Shown: positions 53,645-61,975 of the stretch, piece after piece | How the letters are laid out: each line of letters starts with the position of its first letter | Position numbering within the stretch: the stretch's first letter is position 1 | Assembly: GCA_963769605.1 (NCBI GenBank) | Contig: CAVYML010000001.1 | Location: forward strand, 372,001 to 436,000 | Reading direction: 5' to 3' | DNA length: 64,000 nucleotides | Source: Fen-1254 sp963769605 | GTDB taxonomy: Bacteria; Bacteroidota; Ignavibacteria; UBA10030 | Translations under genes and position numbers: made by a program | Notes under the pieces: model-generated | The model's database searches: none | What the model saw: the letters and a program-made list of their open reading frames with translations, nothing else | Told to the model about the DNA's origin: nothing

Positions 53645-55357
53645 ATGATGAAACACATCTTCGTGGTTGTTTCGATGCTTCTTTTGTTCTTAATGAGCGG
53701 CTCTATGTTTGCAGCCGGCGGCAATCCTGCCGGCAGCGGCACCACAGAAGATCCATTTCTTATCGCCGATTATGCCGATCTGAAAGTTGTTGGTACAACA
53801 GCAACTTACAATCTCAGCGCTGTGTACCGTCTTACAGCCGATATCGATGCTTCAGCTTCGTCAACCGAAAACAGCGACAGCGGATTTGTCCCCATCGGCA
53901 ACGGTACTGCGAATTTTTCCGGTGCATTTCACGGTGCGGGATACGTCATTAAAAATTTGCACATCAACCATTCCGGATTAGATTATATCGGACTGTTTGG
54001 AATTTGCAACTACGGGGCAGTGATCGATAGTGTAGGAGTGATCAATGCGGATATGACCGGCCGGGACAATATCGGCTGTGTTGTGGGAAGCATAGGGATG
54101 GGAACGATTGGGGGCACAATCAATAACTGCTATGCAACAGGAAGCGTGATAGGCCGCAACAATGTTGGCGGTCTTGTGGGAGATAATGAGGGCACAATCA
54201 GCAACTGTTACGCAACTGGATTCGTGAAAGGATTAAATGAGGTTGGCGGTTTTGTAGGAACAAGTGGTGGTACCATCAGTAACTGCTTTGCGACAGGAAG
54301 CGTGAATGGATATGCTGGCCTTAATACTTTAGGCGGCATTGATCCTGGCGGCTATATCGGCGGTTTCGTGGGATCGAGTGCGGGTACAATCAGTAACTGC
54401 TATGCAACAGGAACCGTAACAGCAGACACCAGTATGTCTGTCGGTGGTTTCGTAGGATATAGCGGTTTCTGGATATATACTGGACATGGCACCATGAGCA
54501 ACTGCCGCGCATCCGGACTCGTGAGAGGGTATAACAGTGTTGGCGGTTTCGTAGGAACGAATGTAGCAAGAACTGCAAACTGTTACTCAACCGGAACTGT
54601 GATCGGTGTCTTTTTCAGCAGTAATGTGTTAGCTAATAGTGGATGGTTTGTTGGCGGTTTCGCAGGAGAGAATTTAGCATCAATCATGAACTGTTACGCA
54701 ATAGGAAACAATACAGGTAGCAGCGGTGTTGGCGGGTTCGCAGGATATTCAAGTGACTCAATTATAAACTGTTATGCGGTAGGAAGCGCTGAAGGTGATA
54801 ATTGGATTGGTGGTATTGTGGGATATCTTCAGAGTAAAGGAACAATCAGTGATTGTTACTGGGATCAGCAGGCTTCAGGAAATGCCGCCGGATACGGAAT
54901 GAATGATTCCGGAGGAGTGTATATCGGATCCGGATTAACCACAGCACAGATGAAACAATCGTCTTCGTTTAGCGGTTGGGATTTTACAACCGTATGGTCT
55001 ATTAATTCGAGTATCAATAACGGCTATCCTAATCTTGCATCAAACACAACAACATCTGTCGCAGGAACAGCCATTGGTACGCCAAAGACATTTTCCCTTA
55101 AACAAAACTATCCCAATCCCTTTAACCCCACGACAACTATTGCATACGATATCCCCGCTGCAGCGTCACAACATGTTGTGACCGTGAAGGTGTATGATGT
55201 CATTGGCCGCGAAGTCGCAATGCTTGTGAATGAAACAAAATCGGCAGGAAGTTATCAAGCAACCTTCAATGCATCAAAGTTGGCAAGCGGTGTCTATTTT
55301 TACCGTCTTACATACGGCACGTATACTTCAATGAAAAAGATGCTTCTCTTGAAATAG
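53645..55357 (+). CDS. GLUG-repeat surface protein with type IX secretion sorting domain
   Basis: A 570-residue exported protein: signal peptide (VVSMLLLFLMSGSMFAAG), a DPFLIADYADLKVVG-type start, about ten GLUG-like repeats of the form GTISNCYATGSVxGxxxVGGFVG (residues 130-400), and a C-terminal Por-secretion domain from about 480 (NYPNPFNPTTTIAYDIP ... GVYFYRLTYGTYTSMKKMLLLK). It should be exported by Sec and then by T9SS to the surface. GLUG repeats occur in adhesins and IgA1 protease-like proteins. It is followed by a terminator. Confidence 0.9.
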   Translation: MMKHIFVVVSMLLLFLMSGSMFAAGGNPAGSGTTEDPFLIADYADLKVVGTTATYNLSAVYRLTADIDASASSTENSDSGFVPIGNGTANFSGAFHGAGYVIKNLHINHSGLDYIGLFGICNYGAVIDSVGVINADMTGRDNIGCVVGSIGMGTIGGTINNCYATGSVIGRNNVGGLVGDNEGTISNCYATGFVKGLNEVGGFVGTSGGTISNCFATGSVNGYAGLNTLGGIDPGGYIGGFVGSSAGTISNCYATGTVTADTSMSVGGFVGYSGFWIYTGHGTMSNCRASGLVRGYNSVGGFVGTNVARTANCYSTGTVIGVFFSSNVLANSGWFVGGFAGENLASIMNCYAIGNNTGSSGVGGFAGYSSDSIINCYAVGSAEGDNWIGGIVGYLQSKGTISDCYWDQQASGNAAGYGMNDSGGVYIGSGLTTAQMKQSSSFSGWDFTTVWSINSSINNGYPNLASNTTTSVAGTAIGTPKTFSLKQNYPNPFNPTTTIAYDIPAAASQHVVTVKVYDVIGREVAMLVNETKSAGSYQATFNASKLASGVYFYRLTYGTYTSMKKMLLLK

Positions 55358-55358
55358 T

Positions 55359-55390
55359 GACCGCTTTTTTCATCTGAGCCGCGGTCTTTT
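55359..55390 (+). terminator. Likely terminator after the GLUG protein
   Basis: GACCGC (55359-55364) and GCGGTC (55381-55386) form a 6-bp stem with a 16-nt loop, followed by TTTTCACTTTTC. It begins just after the stop codon. Confidence 0.55.
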
Positions 55391-55697
55391 CACTTTTCTA
55401 TTCTTTCCCCTAAGTTTTTCTCCATTTTTCCCTGGGACAGCGATCGTCCTGTGGGTCTATACAATTTACAGCCTCGTTATCGCAGTGCAATGCGGTTGCG
55501 GGAAGTTCAGCCTGTCCGCCGTTATTGCGGAGGACCAAACCATCGAAGAAGCAGTTGATTGGCATAACAACAATAGAAAACATCATGACAGCATAAAGGA
55601 ATGCAAAATCAGTTTGTTCGAAAACTCGAGCCGCCGATAGGAGAGGGTTAAAATCTCATAAAATAGAACCCAGAGTATGAGTCTTTATTGAAAAAAG

Positions 55698-55798
55698 GTA
55701 ATTGCTCAGCGTATTTTAAAACAGTTGTTTTTTCAGTCATCAATCCATTGCGAGAAAGGAGGATTTTTGGATCTTTGACTACTATGCTGTGTAATTAC
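55698..55798. repeat. Miniature inverted-repeat element, copy 3
   Basis: A 101-bp copy with ends GTAATTGCTCAGCGT and GCTGTGTAATTAC. Its left part (ATTTTAAAACAGTTGTTTTTTCAGTCATCAATCC) is the inverse-end type of copies 1 and 2; its right end shares CTTTGA-TACTATG-TGTGTAATTACGAA with copy 4. Confidence 0.65.
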
Positions 55799-55955
55799 GA
55801 ATAACAGTAACCCACTTTCTTTCAAAGCAATCCCCCCTTTGATAAAAAGGGGGGCACGGGGGGTTCTTAGAGCCCGAGTTTTAACGATAACCCCCTGTCC
55901 TATGGACACCCCCCCTTCAATATAAGGGGGGAGCATTACAACATAAGAAAAAAAT

Positions 55956-56198
55956 GTAACTCAGTGTATTTTAAAACAGTTGTTTTTTCAGTTATCAATC
56001 CCCCTGAAGATAGTATCACATAGATGTGATTCATTTATTTCATTTGTAACATGCCCCGCATGTTAACATTTTTATGTCTCCGACTGGCGCTTTTAAACAA
56101 AAGGGAGTTGGAAATATAAAAATGAATCATGCGAAGGCATAATACCTAATTTTCCCAATGCAAGGGTAGGTTCTTTGAATACCACGATGTGTAATTAC
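55956..56198. repeat. Miniature inverted-repeat element, copy 4
   Basis: A 243-bp copy starting GTAACTCAGTGTATTTTAAAACAG and ending GATGTGTAATTAC. It shares its first 50 bp and last 30 bp with copy 3 but has about 140 bp of extra interior. Confidence 0.6.
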
Positions 56199-56216
56199 GA
56201 AAAAAGGTAAATAGAC

Positions 56217-56495
56217 TTAAATATGTTCTAAAGCATTTTGTACAAGATTTGTGATATATTTGAAATCTGTCTTTCCGCTTGACATTTTCGGAAGATCCTC
56301 CAAGACAACAAACCGCTTTGGCAATGCAATTGCCGGCAGTTGATTTGATAGTTCCCTTAATATTTTTCGCTCATCAACCGGTTGATTGATTGCAGCAATT
56401 ATTTTTGCACCTTTGACGGCATCCAACAATTCAACGACACAGCATGCGATATCCGGTGGAATAACTTTTTCCAGTTATTCTTCTACCCGGATAAG
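56217..56495 (-). pseudogene. C-terminal remnant of an AMP-binding (acyl-CoA ligase-type) enzyme
   Basis: The last about 90 codons encode RVEE...LEKVIPPDIACCVVELLDAVKGAKIIAAINQ and LPKRFVVLEDLPKMSSGKTDFKYI. The LPKMSSGK motif holds the C-terminal lysine used by adenylate-forming enzymes. A stop lies between RVEE and LEKV, and nothing upstream matches the N-terminal domain, so this is a fragment left by deletion. Confidence 0.72.
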
Positions 56496-57000
56496 CGATA
56501 CTATTGAGTGGCGAATGATGGAAGATAATAATAAAAAGCATAGTGTGGTTTGAATATTAATGAATAATTTTTGGAATAAATGCTTTTTAAGCCTCTTTAA
56601 TGACGAAGAATGTAAAAAATACCGAAAAAAGTTTGGGTTTAGAAACAGCTAAAAATGTCCCATTGAGGTATGTCAAAGGTGAAAAATCATTTTTTTGACA
56701 GGCTATTGCATAATTCAATAAGAATAAGTATTCTAACAACAGTGGGTGTACAATGTGAAGATGGCGGCGAAATAATACTGGTACCCCCCAAAAAATTTGA
56801 TCAGTGTTATCATCATAATGTACAATGGTGTGCGGTTTCCGGCTCAACAACGAATAAGATTACAATAATTTCATTTATCGGTATGGAATTTGTTGCTGTA
56901 TAAAAGGAACCTTACAGTCCTTTCTGCGTTTTATGGTAAAGAAGTATATACCGATAAATTTGTGACTCATATAAAAAGAACGACTAAAAGAAAAGTAGAT
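56496..57000. other. Gene-free region upstream of hicB
   Basis: About 505 bp, AT-rich. Short frames on both strands have no recognisable domain. It should contain the hicBA promoter. Confidence 0.4.
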
Positions 57001-57345
57001 ATGGGAAAAATTAAGGTAATTGGAGCATCGGTGCCTGTAATTTGTTTGAGAGAAGAAGACTATATAGTCGCATATTGCCCACCCCTTGATTTGTCATCTT
57101 ATGGAAAAACAGAAGATGAAGCCAAAAAGGCTTTTGAAGAAGCATTCGACATTTTCATTGAAGAGACAACACGTAAGGGGTCTCTTGAAAAAGTTCTAAT
57201 AAAATTGGGCTGGATTCTTTCTAAAGTAAATTATGAACCTCCTACATATTCAGAGGCGGAACTGCACAAACTTTATGGAGCGCGACGCCCACTTAATATT
57301 ACTACCAAGCATGTCCGTTTACCATCAGTTACTGCTGTGGTATAG
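57001..57345 (+). CDS. hicB: HicB-like antitoxin
   Basis: A 114-residue protein with the partial RNase H-like HicB fold: IKVIGASVPVICLREEDYIVAYCPPLDLSSYGKTEDEAKKAFEEAFDIFIEE. The start is set at 57001 because upstream codons do not match the family. The C-terminus lacks a clear DNA-binding motif. It precedes hicA by 17 bp. Confidence 0.78.
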   Translation: MGKIKVIGASVPVICLREEDYIVAYCPPLDLSSYGKTEDEAKKAFEEAFDIFIEETTRKGSLEKVLIKLGWILSKVNYEPPTYSEAELHKLYGARRPLNITTKHVRLPSVTAVV

Positions 57346-57352
57346 TTTCGCC

Positions 57353-57357
57353 GGAGG
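57353..57357 (+). promoter_or_regulatory. Ribosome binding site deciding the hicA start
   Basis: GGAGG lies 5 nt before a CTG codon (57363-57365) that is in frame with hicA; no ATG, GTG or TTG sits at this distance. Confidence 0.6.
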
Positions 57358-57362
57358 TTATC

Positions 57363-57593
57363 CTGAAACCAATAGAAACGGTGAGGTATCGACGTTTTTT
57401 GAAAAGTATGGGACTTGTCCACAAGAGAACAAAGGGAGACCATGAAATCTGGGACAAACCAGATGATTCTCTTTTGCGACCGGTTGTGTTTAAGGCGGCT
57501 GAAAAGGAAGTGCCAATCTTTCATATAAAAACTAATTTAAGGACTATCGGACTAACCAATCAAGAGTTTGAAAAAAAGATGCTGAAGATCTAA
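57363..57593 (+). CDS. hicA: HicA-like toxin with apparent CTG start
   Basis: A small mRNA-interferase-type protein with the double-stranded RNA-binding-like HicA fold: KPIETVRYRRFLKSMGLVHKRTKGDHEIW, with the key histidine in KGDHEIW, and a C-terminal helix (TNLRTIGLTNQEFEKKM). Starting at the GTG (57381) loses the first beta/alpha segment; the CTG at 57363 with GGAGG 5 nt upstream gives 76 residues and fits the family better. A rare start codon would keep toxin output low. Confidence 0.78.
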   Translation: MKPIETVRYRRFLKSMGLVHKRTKGDHEIWDKPDDSLLRPVVFKAAEKEVPIFHIKTNLRTIGLTNQEFEKKMLKI

Positions 57594-57598
57594 TAACA

Positions 57599-57634
57599 TA
57601 AAGCCCAATAAGCCTTGGGCTTTATTGTTTTTAT
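57599..57634 (+). terminator. Intrinsic terminator after hicBA
   Basis: AAAGCCCAA (57600-57608) pairs with TTGGGCTTT (57615-57623) around a 6-nt loop, followed by ATTGTTTTTA. It lies 7 bp after the hicA stop. Confidence 0.85.
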
Positions 57635-57709
57635 CAGTGCGTTAATTTTATTTCTCTACTGATCATATTATAATCTATCAAATTGTATCTACACCGAATC
57701 TTCGGGGGC

Positions 57710-58312
57710 ATGAACTTTCTTAATCCTGCCAACGTAGATCGATTCATTGACATTACCCGTCAGCACCTTTCTTATATCGAAAAATGAGTCGATGAAAAAC
57801 TCGAAATACATGGCGTTATGGAAGACCATGCCCTTGTGGCGAGCATTTTCTTTGCAGCAACTGTTGAGGCAGCTCTCAATTTATATATCGCTATTCCAGT
57901 TCTATATATTCGAGGTCGTGACTTGAGGAAATTCTTTGGTACCTTTAGCACACAATATCAGCGACTCCCAATTCCTTAAAAGATGAGGTTTGTCCTTTCT
58001 TTTAATAAAAGACTTGCTTCCTGAAAGAAACTTTGTAAAAACGTTCGCGATCTTTTTCAATATCGCAATTGGGCGCTTCATTCATCGCCCGAATACTTAG
58101 AGTGGTGGGAAATGGGTGCCGATCCAGAAAACTCTTCCAAATCAACTCTGGGGCTTCCACAAGAAACCTCTGAAGAAATCGAGTATTCTCAGAAACATTT
58201 TAAGTTAGCTCGGACTTTCATAAAAGCCATGAACATCTTTCGACTTAAGGCTCTTACAAACAAACAGATCGGGACTATGGAAGAGGAGATTAATAAATTA
58301 TTCAATGCATGA
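57710..58312 (+). pseudogene. Decayed HEPN-like protein gene
   Basis: Reading across one frameshift near 57785 and two stop codons, this encodes about 200 residues: MNFLNPANVDRFIDITRQHL, then VDEKLEIHGVMEDHALVASIFFAATVEAALNLYI, and later NVRDLFQYRNWALHSSPEYLEWW. RNWALH is the R-x4-H motif of HEPN ribonucleases. The last 66 codons are intact. It looks like a defence or toxin gene in decay, but the family match is by motif only. Confidence 0.6.
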
Positions 58313-58614
58313 TTTTTAAATAGGCTCTCTCGCTATTCCCCCGAAATATTAAGCGAGAAGCCGAGCGTCCTTCGATATCTGAAAGGGTCCTTTTTTTTTG
58401 TCCCACATCCAGACTATAAAGAAACATTTTTGCAAGTGTGCGTCAACGGCCAGCACAATTTCATTTTAATTTGCATCGCAAAAGAGAATTGATTATACTT
58501 ATAGTATGAAAACTTGCACCACATTTGCACCAAATTTAGATGACAATAGCAGATACAGACGGATACTGATATACGTTGCACCACAGTTGTACCGCAAAAT
58601 AGCTTAAAAACCGC
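58313..58614. other. Region between the HEPN-like pseudogene and tRNA-Leu
   Basis: About 300 bp with a run of nine T at about 58391 and two GTTGCACCA-type direct repeats near 58510-58590. Nothing else is recognised. Confidence 0.35.
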
Positions 58615-58701
58615 GCCGAAGTGGCGGAACTGGTAGACGCGCTGGACTCAAAATCCAGTACGGCTTAACCCCGTGTGAGGGTTCGAGTCCCTCCTTCGGC
58701 A
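58615..58701 (+). tRNA. tRNA-Leu (anticodon CAA)
   Basis: A class II tRNA of 87 nt: acceptor GCCGAAG/CTTCGGC, anticodon arm CTGGA-CTCAAAA-TCCAG (anticodon CAA, reading TTG), a long variable arm (TACGGCTTAACCCCGTG) and T-arm GAGGG-TTCGAGT-CCCTC. CCA is not encoded; an eight-T run follows. It marks the right edge of the mobile, toxin-rich zone; I found no second copy of its 3' end that would mark an attachment site. Confidence 0.95.
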
Positions 58702-59124
58702 CGTTTTTTTTCTCGTATCATCTGCAAGTTAAATTCATTCTTCATCTAATTTCCGCATTAGGTCATTCTATCCCTTTTTCTCAAAAATTGTTGCAATTCT
58801 CAATGCCCGTTGTGGAGAAATACTACAAAGAGAGAATTCCTTCTCATCAATAGATGGATTTTCTTCTAATTTCCGATATATTTATATCGCTTTCATCGGC
58901 ATGTATATTGCTTAAATATTGCGGAAAACTTGAAGAATCGAGTCCTGAAAATTTAGAGAATCTATGTCGATATTCAGCGGGATAACGTCCGGAAACTGTG
59001 ACTCTTTTCGTTGAAATGATTGTACCCGGTCTTTTGCCGGTGTGTTGCTTTATTCGGTTATATTCAGATATTCCGTTCTTCTCCCGCAAAGAAAAGAATT
59101 GGAAAGGCTGTGAAGGAGATTAAT
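58702..59124. other. Gap between tRNA-Leu and the GcvH-like gene
   Basis: About 420 bp. An 80-codon frame on the minus strand (58847-59089, TTG start) has no recognisable domain and is not called. The end contains the ribosome site AAGGAG for the next gene. Confidence 0.4.
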
Positions 59125-59940
59125 ATGTTTCCCTGGGTTTCTGGATTCCATTGGACAGTTTATCAAGTTGTATACCTGGGAACGTTTATAATTGCAGCCG
59201 GAGCGATCGCGGTCATGTACCTGCGAAAAAAAATCCAGTCGGATCGGGACAATGCAATTTTATGGCCAAAGGATTTTAATCATCTTCCGGAAACTGCAAA
59301 GATGTGCCGGCACACTTTTACAGGCGAAGCAAAGCGAAGAATCTGCACCAATCATTTCGATTGCGGGTCATGCAGTTATCACCCAACAGTGCTTAACAAT
59401 GAAGGAGAAATCGGATCGATGCCGATGTACGACAAAGGTATCCTTGGCGCACCGCTTCCGCACGATAGATTGTATCATCGGGGACACACATGGGTACGGC
59501 GGGAGGAAGATGGAACGTATAGCATCGGTCTTGACGATTTTATCCGGCGATTGATAGGAGATCCGGATTTACTTGAACTTCCATTACCAGGTACGCGCTT
59601 GCATGCAAACGGTACAGGATGGATTATGAAAAAGAAAAGGAGCAGGCTGCGAGTGCTTGCACCGATAGACTGTGTTGTTCTGCAGCAAGGTTCGATTGAA
59701 CAAGGATGGCTTTTAAAAGTACGCGCAGACGAACCGCCGCTGCGTCTGGGGCATTTATTGCGAGGCGAAGAAATTGCACCGTGGATTATGCATGAAGCGG
59801 AAAGACTTGAAAGAATGTTTGCAATAGCTCACGTAGGGAGCACAATGGCAGACGGGGGAGAACTAATGCCTGATATCGACAAGCTTTATCCGAAAGTCAA
59901 ATGGGAAAGAGTGTGGGGAAAAATGTTGCTAGAGGGGTAG
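59125..59940 (+). CDS. GcvH-like protein with membrane anchor and cysteine cluster
   Basis: A 271-residue protein with one N-terminal membrane helix (YLGTFIIAAGAIAVMYL), a cysteine/histidine-rich region (CRHTFTGEAKRRIC and CGSCSYHP), and a domain resembling the glycine cleavage H protein (GHTWVRREEDGTYSIGLDDFIRRLIGD...LPGTRL). The lipoylation lysine in the usual ESVK context is replaced by KKKRSRLRVLAP, so lipoylation is uncertain. No glycine cleavage genes are adjacent. AAGGAG lies 6 nt before the ATG at 59125. Function is unknown. Confidence 0.72.
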   Translation: MFPWVSGFHWTVYQVVYLGTFIIAAGAIAVMYLRKKIQSDRDNAILWPKDFNHLPETAKMCRHTFTGEAKRRICTNHFDCGSCSYHPTVLNNEGEIGSMPMYDKGILGAPLPHDRLYHRGHTWVRREEDGTYSIGLDDFIRRLIGDPDLLELPLPGTRLHANGTGWIMKKKRSRLRVLAPIDCVVLQQGSIEQGWLLKVRADEPPLRLGHLLRGEEIAPWIMHEAERLERMFAIAHVGSTMADGGELMPDIDKLYPKVKWERVWGKMLLEG

Positions 59941-59949
59941 GGAAGTTTA

Positions 59950-60002
59950 TTAGTGCTTGGTTCGTAGTTCGTGGTTTGTGGTTCGTAGTTCTTGGTTCAA
60001 AG
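59950..60002. repeat. Low-complexity GTTCGTAGTTC-type tandem repeat, second locus
   Basis: Four to five degenerate copies of GGTTCGTAGTTCGT, the same unit as at 3556-3650. Confidence 0.75.
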
Positions 60003-60159
60003 TGATGACATGCTGCTGTGATGCGGTAAAATGATTTTGTAGCCGCAACGGGTCGTCGCGGGGGTCAGACATCACCGATGTCGACTACAGCGAAATTCAC
60101 AATTTCCCATTTTCACAGTTTGCAGTTTACAATTCGCAATCCACAATTGACGATTTCCC

Positions 60160-60285
60160 TTCTCCCTCTTGTGCTTCATTAATCTGATTCGTAAATTCCA
60201 AAACACTGAATAAGCATAAAACGTAAAAATGTCTGGAGAAAGAGGCAGGTATAGGGTAATATCGGCAGCAGACATTATATATATT
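60160..60285. repeat. Dispersed intergenic repeat, copy 2
   Basis: Matches 46288-46410 over CTTGTGCTT, GATTCGTAAATTCCAAAACAC and GTCTGGAGAAAGAGGCAGG. Non-coding in both places. Confidence 0.6.
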
Positions 60286-60451
60286 ATGCAATTTGAATGT
60301 TATTGTTGTGGTAGATTGGTGCCGGTGCTTTCCGCGACCGGCGGTCGCGGTTACAGGATGATATTGGACGCTAAATAATTACAAATATAATTGGAAGGAA
60401 ACCATTACTCTATCCAATAAAATTCATTATTTAGCAGCAGAAACATTTATC

Positions 60452-60835
60452 ATGACTCATATACTTGAACTTCGAACGATTCCCGGTCAGTTTGGCATTT
60501 GCAAATTGCAACCCGGAGAATCCATACCTCTCTGGGCAATGTCGGGCAACTTCTGGTCGGTGACACGGACGGAAAATGAAGTTTCCGTTGTATGTCCCCA
60601 GGAACAAATACCCCGGGACGTTGAGGTCGAACGGAATTGGCGAGTTCTCCAGGTTGTCGGTCCGCTGACATTCGAAATGACGGGAGTATTATTGTCGCTC
60701 GCAGCTCCATTGGCTGATGCAGGTGTGAGCATTTATTCTGTATCGACATTTGAAACAGATTTCATTCTCATACAAGAAAAATCATTCGAGATCGCTTGCC
60801 GGACATTAACTAAAGCAGGGCATAATATCGTATGA
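60452..60835 (+). CDS. ACT-domain protein (CASTOR-type)
   Basis: A 127-residue protein with two ACT-like halves: ILELRTIPGQFGICKLQPGESIPLWAM, and FEMTGVLLSLAAPLADAGVSIYSVSTFETDFILI. The second half is the typical amino-acid-binding ACT fold of this small family. It is probably an intracellular ligand sensor, but the ligand is unknown. It stands alone. Confidence 0.82.
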   Translation: MTHILELRTIPGQFGICKLQPGESIPLWAMSGNFWSVTRTENEVSVVCPQEQIPRDVEVERNWRVLQVVGPLTFEMTGVLLSLAAPLADAGVSIYSVSTFETDFILIQEKSFEIACRTLTKAGHNIV

Positions 60836-60909
60836 ATTTATCCGCTGCCGTCATGCCATCGTGTAGACAGCGAATTCGAGCTTCGATAACTACTTAAGGA
60901 GGAATATCT

Positions 60910-61305
60910 ATGAAAACGAAATATTGTTTTTTGACTCTCTTTCTTCTTGCATTGGCGTGTAAATCAAATCCGGTCGCCGATAATTCTCAAACTGTCACAC
61001 TTATTGGTAAATGGCTATGGACAGAAACATCGGGAGGTTTAGCTCCAACCATTTTGAAACCCTCCGCAGATCAAAGAGATATCATTCAATTTACAGCAGA
61101 TAGTAATTTCTATACTTATGGTAATGATACATTAATACGTTCAACACATTATTCTATACGAAAAGGTAATACCAACGATACATTGAGCTGGCAAGACAAG
61201 CCAAGCTATAGGCAAGTAATAAGGGTTCTTACGAAAGACAGTCTCTTGCTTTGTGATCCTGGTGCGGATGGATTTAATTGGGCATATACTAAAGTTCTAC
61301 AATAG
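60910..61305 (+). CDS. Small lipoprotein, lipocalin-like
   Basis: A 131-residue protein with a lipoprotein signal (FLTLFLLALAC, cysteine at 17). The mature part has LIGKWLWTETSGG and alternating beta-strand pattern, as in small lipocalin-like proteins of Bacteroidota. GGAGG precedes the ATG. Function is unknown. Confidence 0.7.
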   Translation: MKTKYCFLTLFLLALACKSNPVADNSQTVTLIGKWLWTETSGGLAPTILKPSADQRDIIQFTADSNFYTYGNDTLIRSTHYSIRKGNTNDTLSWQDKPSYRQVIRVLTKDSLLLCDPGADGFNWAYTKVLQ

Positions 61306-61418
61306 CTGGGTTCTCACGAAATGTTTACAAATGCCGTCTGATTCCGCTCAAAGAGACAGAACGACAGTTTGACAGTTTGTTTAAACATTATATTACAATA
61401 TTCAATTAGGAGATTCGT

Positions 61419-61892
61419 ATGAAATATGCACAGCGTACTGTCGCCCTCATTTCACTCTGCCTGTTGCTTTCATTTGTCCATGCACAGCAGGCGGTTAAAC
61501 TGCAAGGTACATGGGAATTGGTTTCCCAGAAAGAAGACGGGAAAGACCATCCTTTTGTCGGAAGGCAGATAAAACTTTTAACGGCTACCCATTATGTTTG
61601 GGTACGTCAGGACAAGAAACAACTTGAAGAATTGCTGGCAAAAAAGACGCAGCGGGATTCTATCTCGGCGTATGCGGATGCATTCGGAGCCGGTACCTAC
61701 AAAGTGGTTGGAGATACGTACATTGAAACGACCGAATTTTTCTATGCTCCGCAATATATCGGTACGTCGCTCGAGTTCAAGTTTAAAGTCGAAGGCGATA
61801 TGTGGTATACCTCCGGACATTATTCTCATTATGAAGGCGGCAAGAAAATCGATGAGGTGCTTTTAGAACAGGTCTTTAAGCGCATCGATTAG
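61419..61892 (+). CDS. Secreted lipocalin-like protein (DUF4488-like)
   Basis: A 157-residue protein with a signal peptide (ALISLCLLLSFVHAQ). It begins LQGTWELVSQKEDGKDHPF and contains IKLLTATHYVWVR and FGAGTYKVVGDTYIETTEFF, matching the DUF4488/lipocalin-like pattern. TTAGGAG precedes the ATG. It may be related to the small lipoprotein just upstream by duplication, though similarity is low. Confidence 0.72.
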   Translation: MKYAQRTVALISLCLLLSFVHAQQAVKLQGTWELVSQKEDGKDHPFVGRQIKLLTATHYVWVRQDKKQLEELLAKKTQRDSISAYADAFGAGTYKVVGDTYIETTEFFYAPQYIGTSLEFKFKVEGDMWYTSGHYSHYEGGKKIDEVLLEQVFKRID

Positions 61893-61975
61893 AATAAAAG
61901 GCAATCATAGAGTTCTGAGGGATTTCAAAACGTTTCTCTCTGAATATTTTTTAAAACTATTGAGAGGCTTATGCA

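Larger units (their letters stand above)
55391..56216. other. Repeat-filled intergenic region
   Basis: About 830 bp holding two members of the inverted-repeat family (55698-55798, 55956-56198) and, between them, several CCCCCC/GGGGGG palindromic stretches (55831-55935). No gene is seen. Confidence 0.6.
59941..60451. other. Repeat-filled intergenic region
   Basis: About 510 bp: GTTCGTAGTTC-type tandem repeats (59950-60002), a CGCAACGGGTCGTCGCGGG segment, and the dispersed repeat 60160-60285. No gene is supported. Confidence 0.5.

Noticed and set aside
58615..58701. tRNA-Leu as a prophage or island attachment site
   Set aside because: No duplicate of the tRNA 3' end was found in the window; only the position suggests it.
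58847..59089. An 80-codon minus-strand frame after tRNA-Leu
   Set aside because: TTG start, no ribosome site, no recognisable domain; could be real but cannot be supported.
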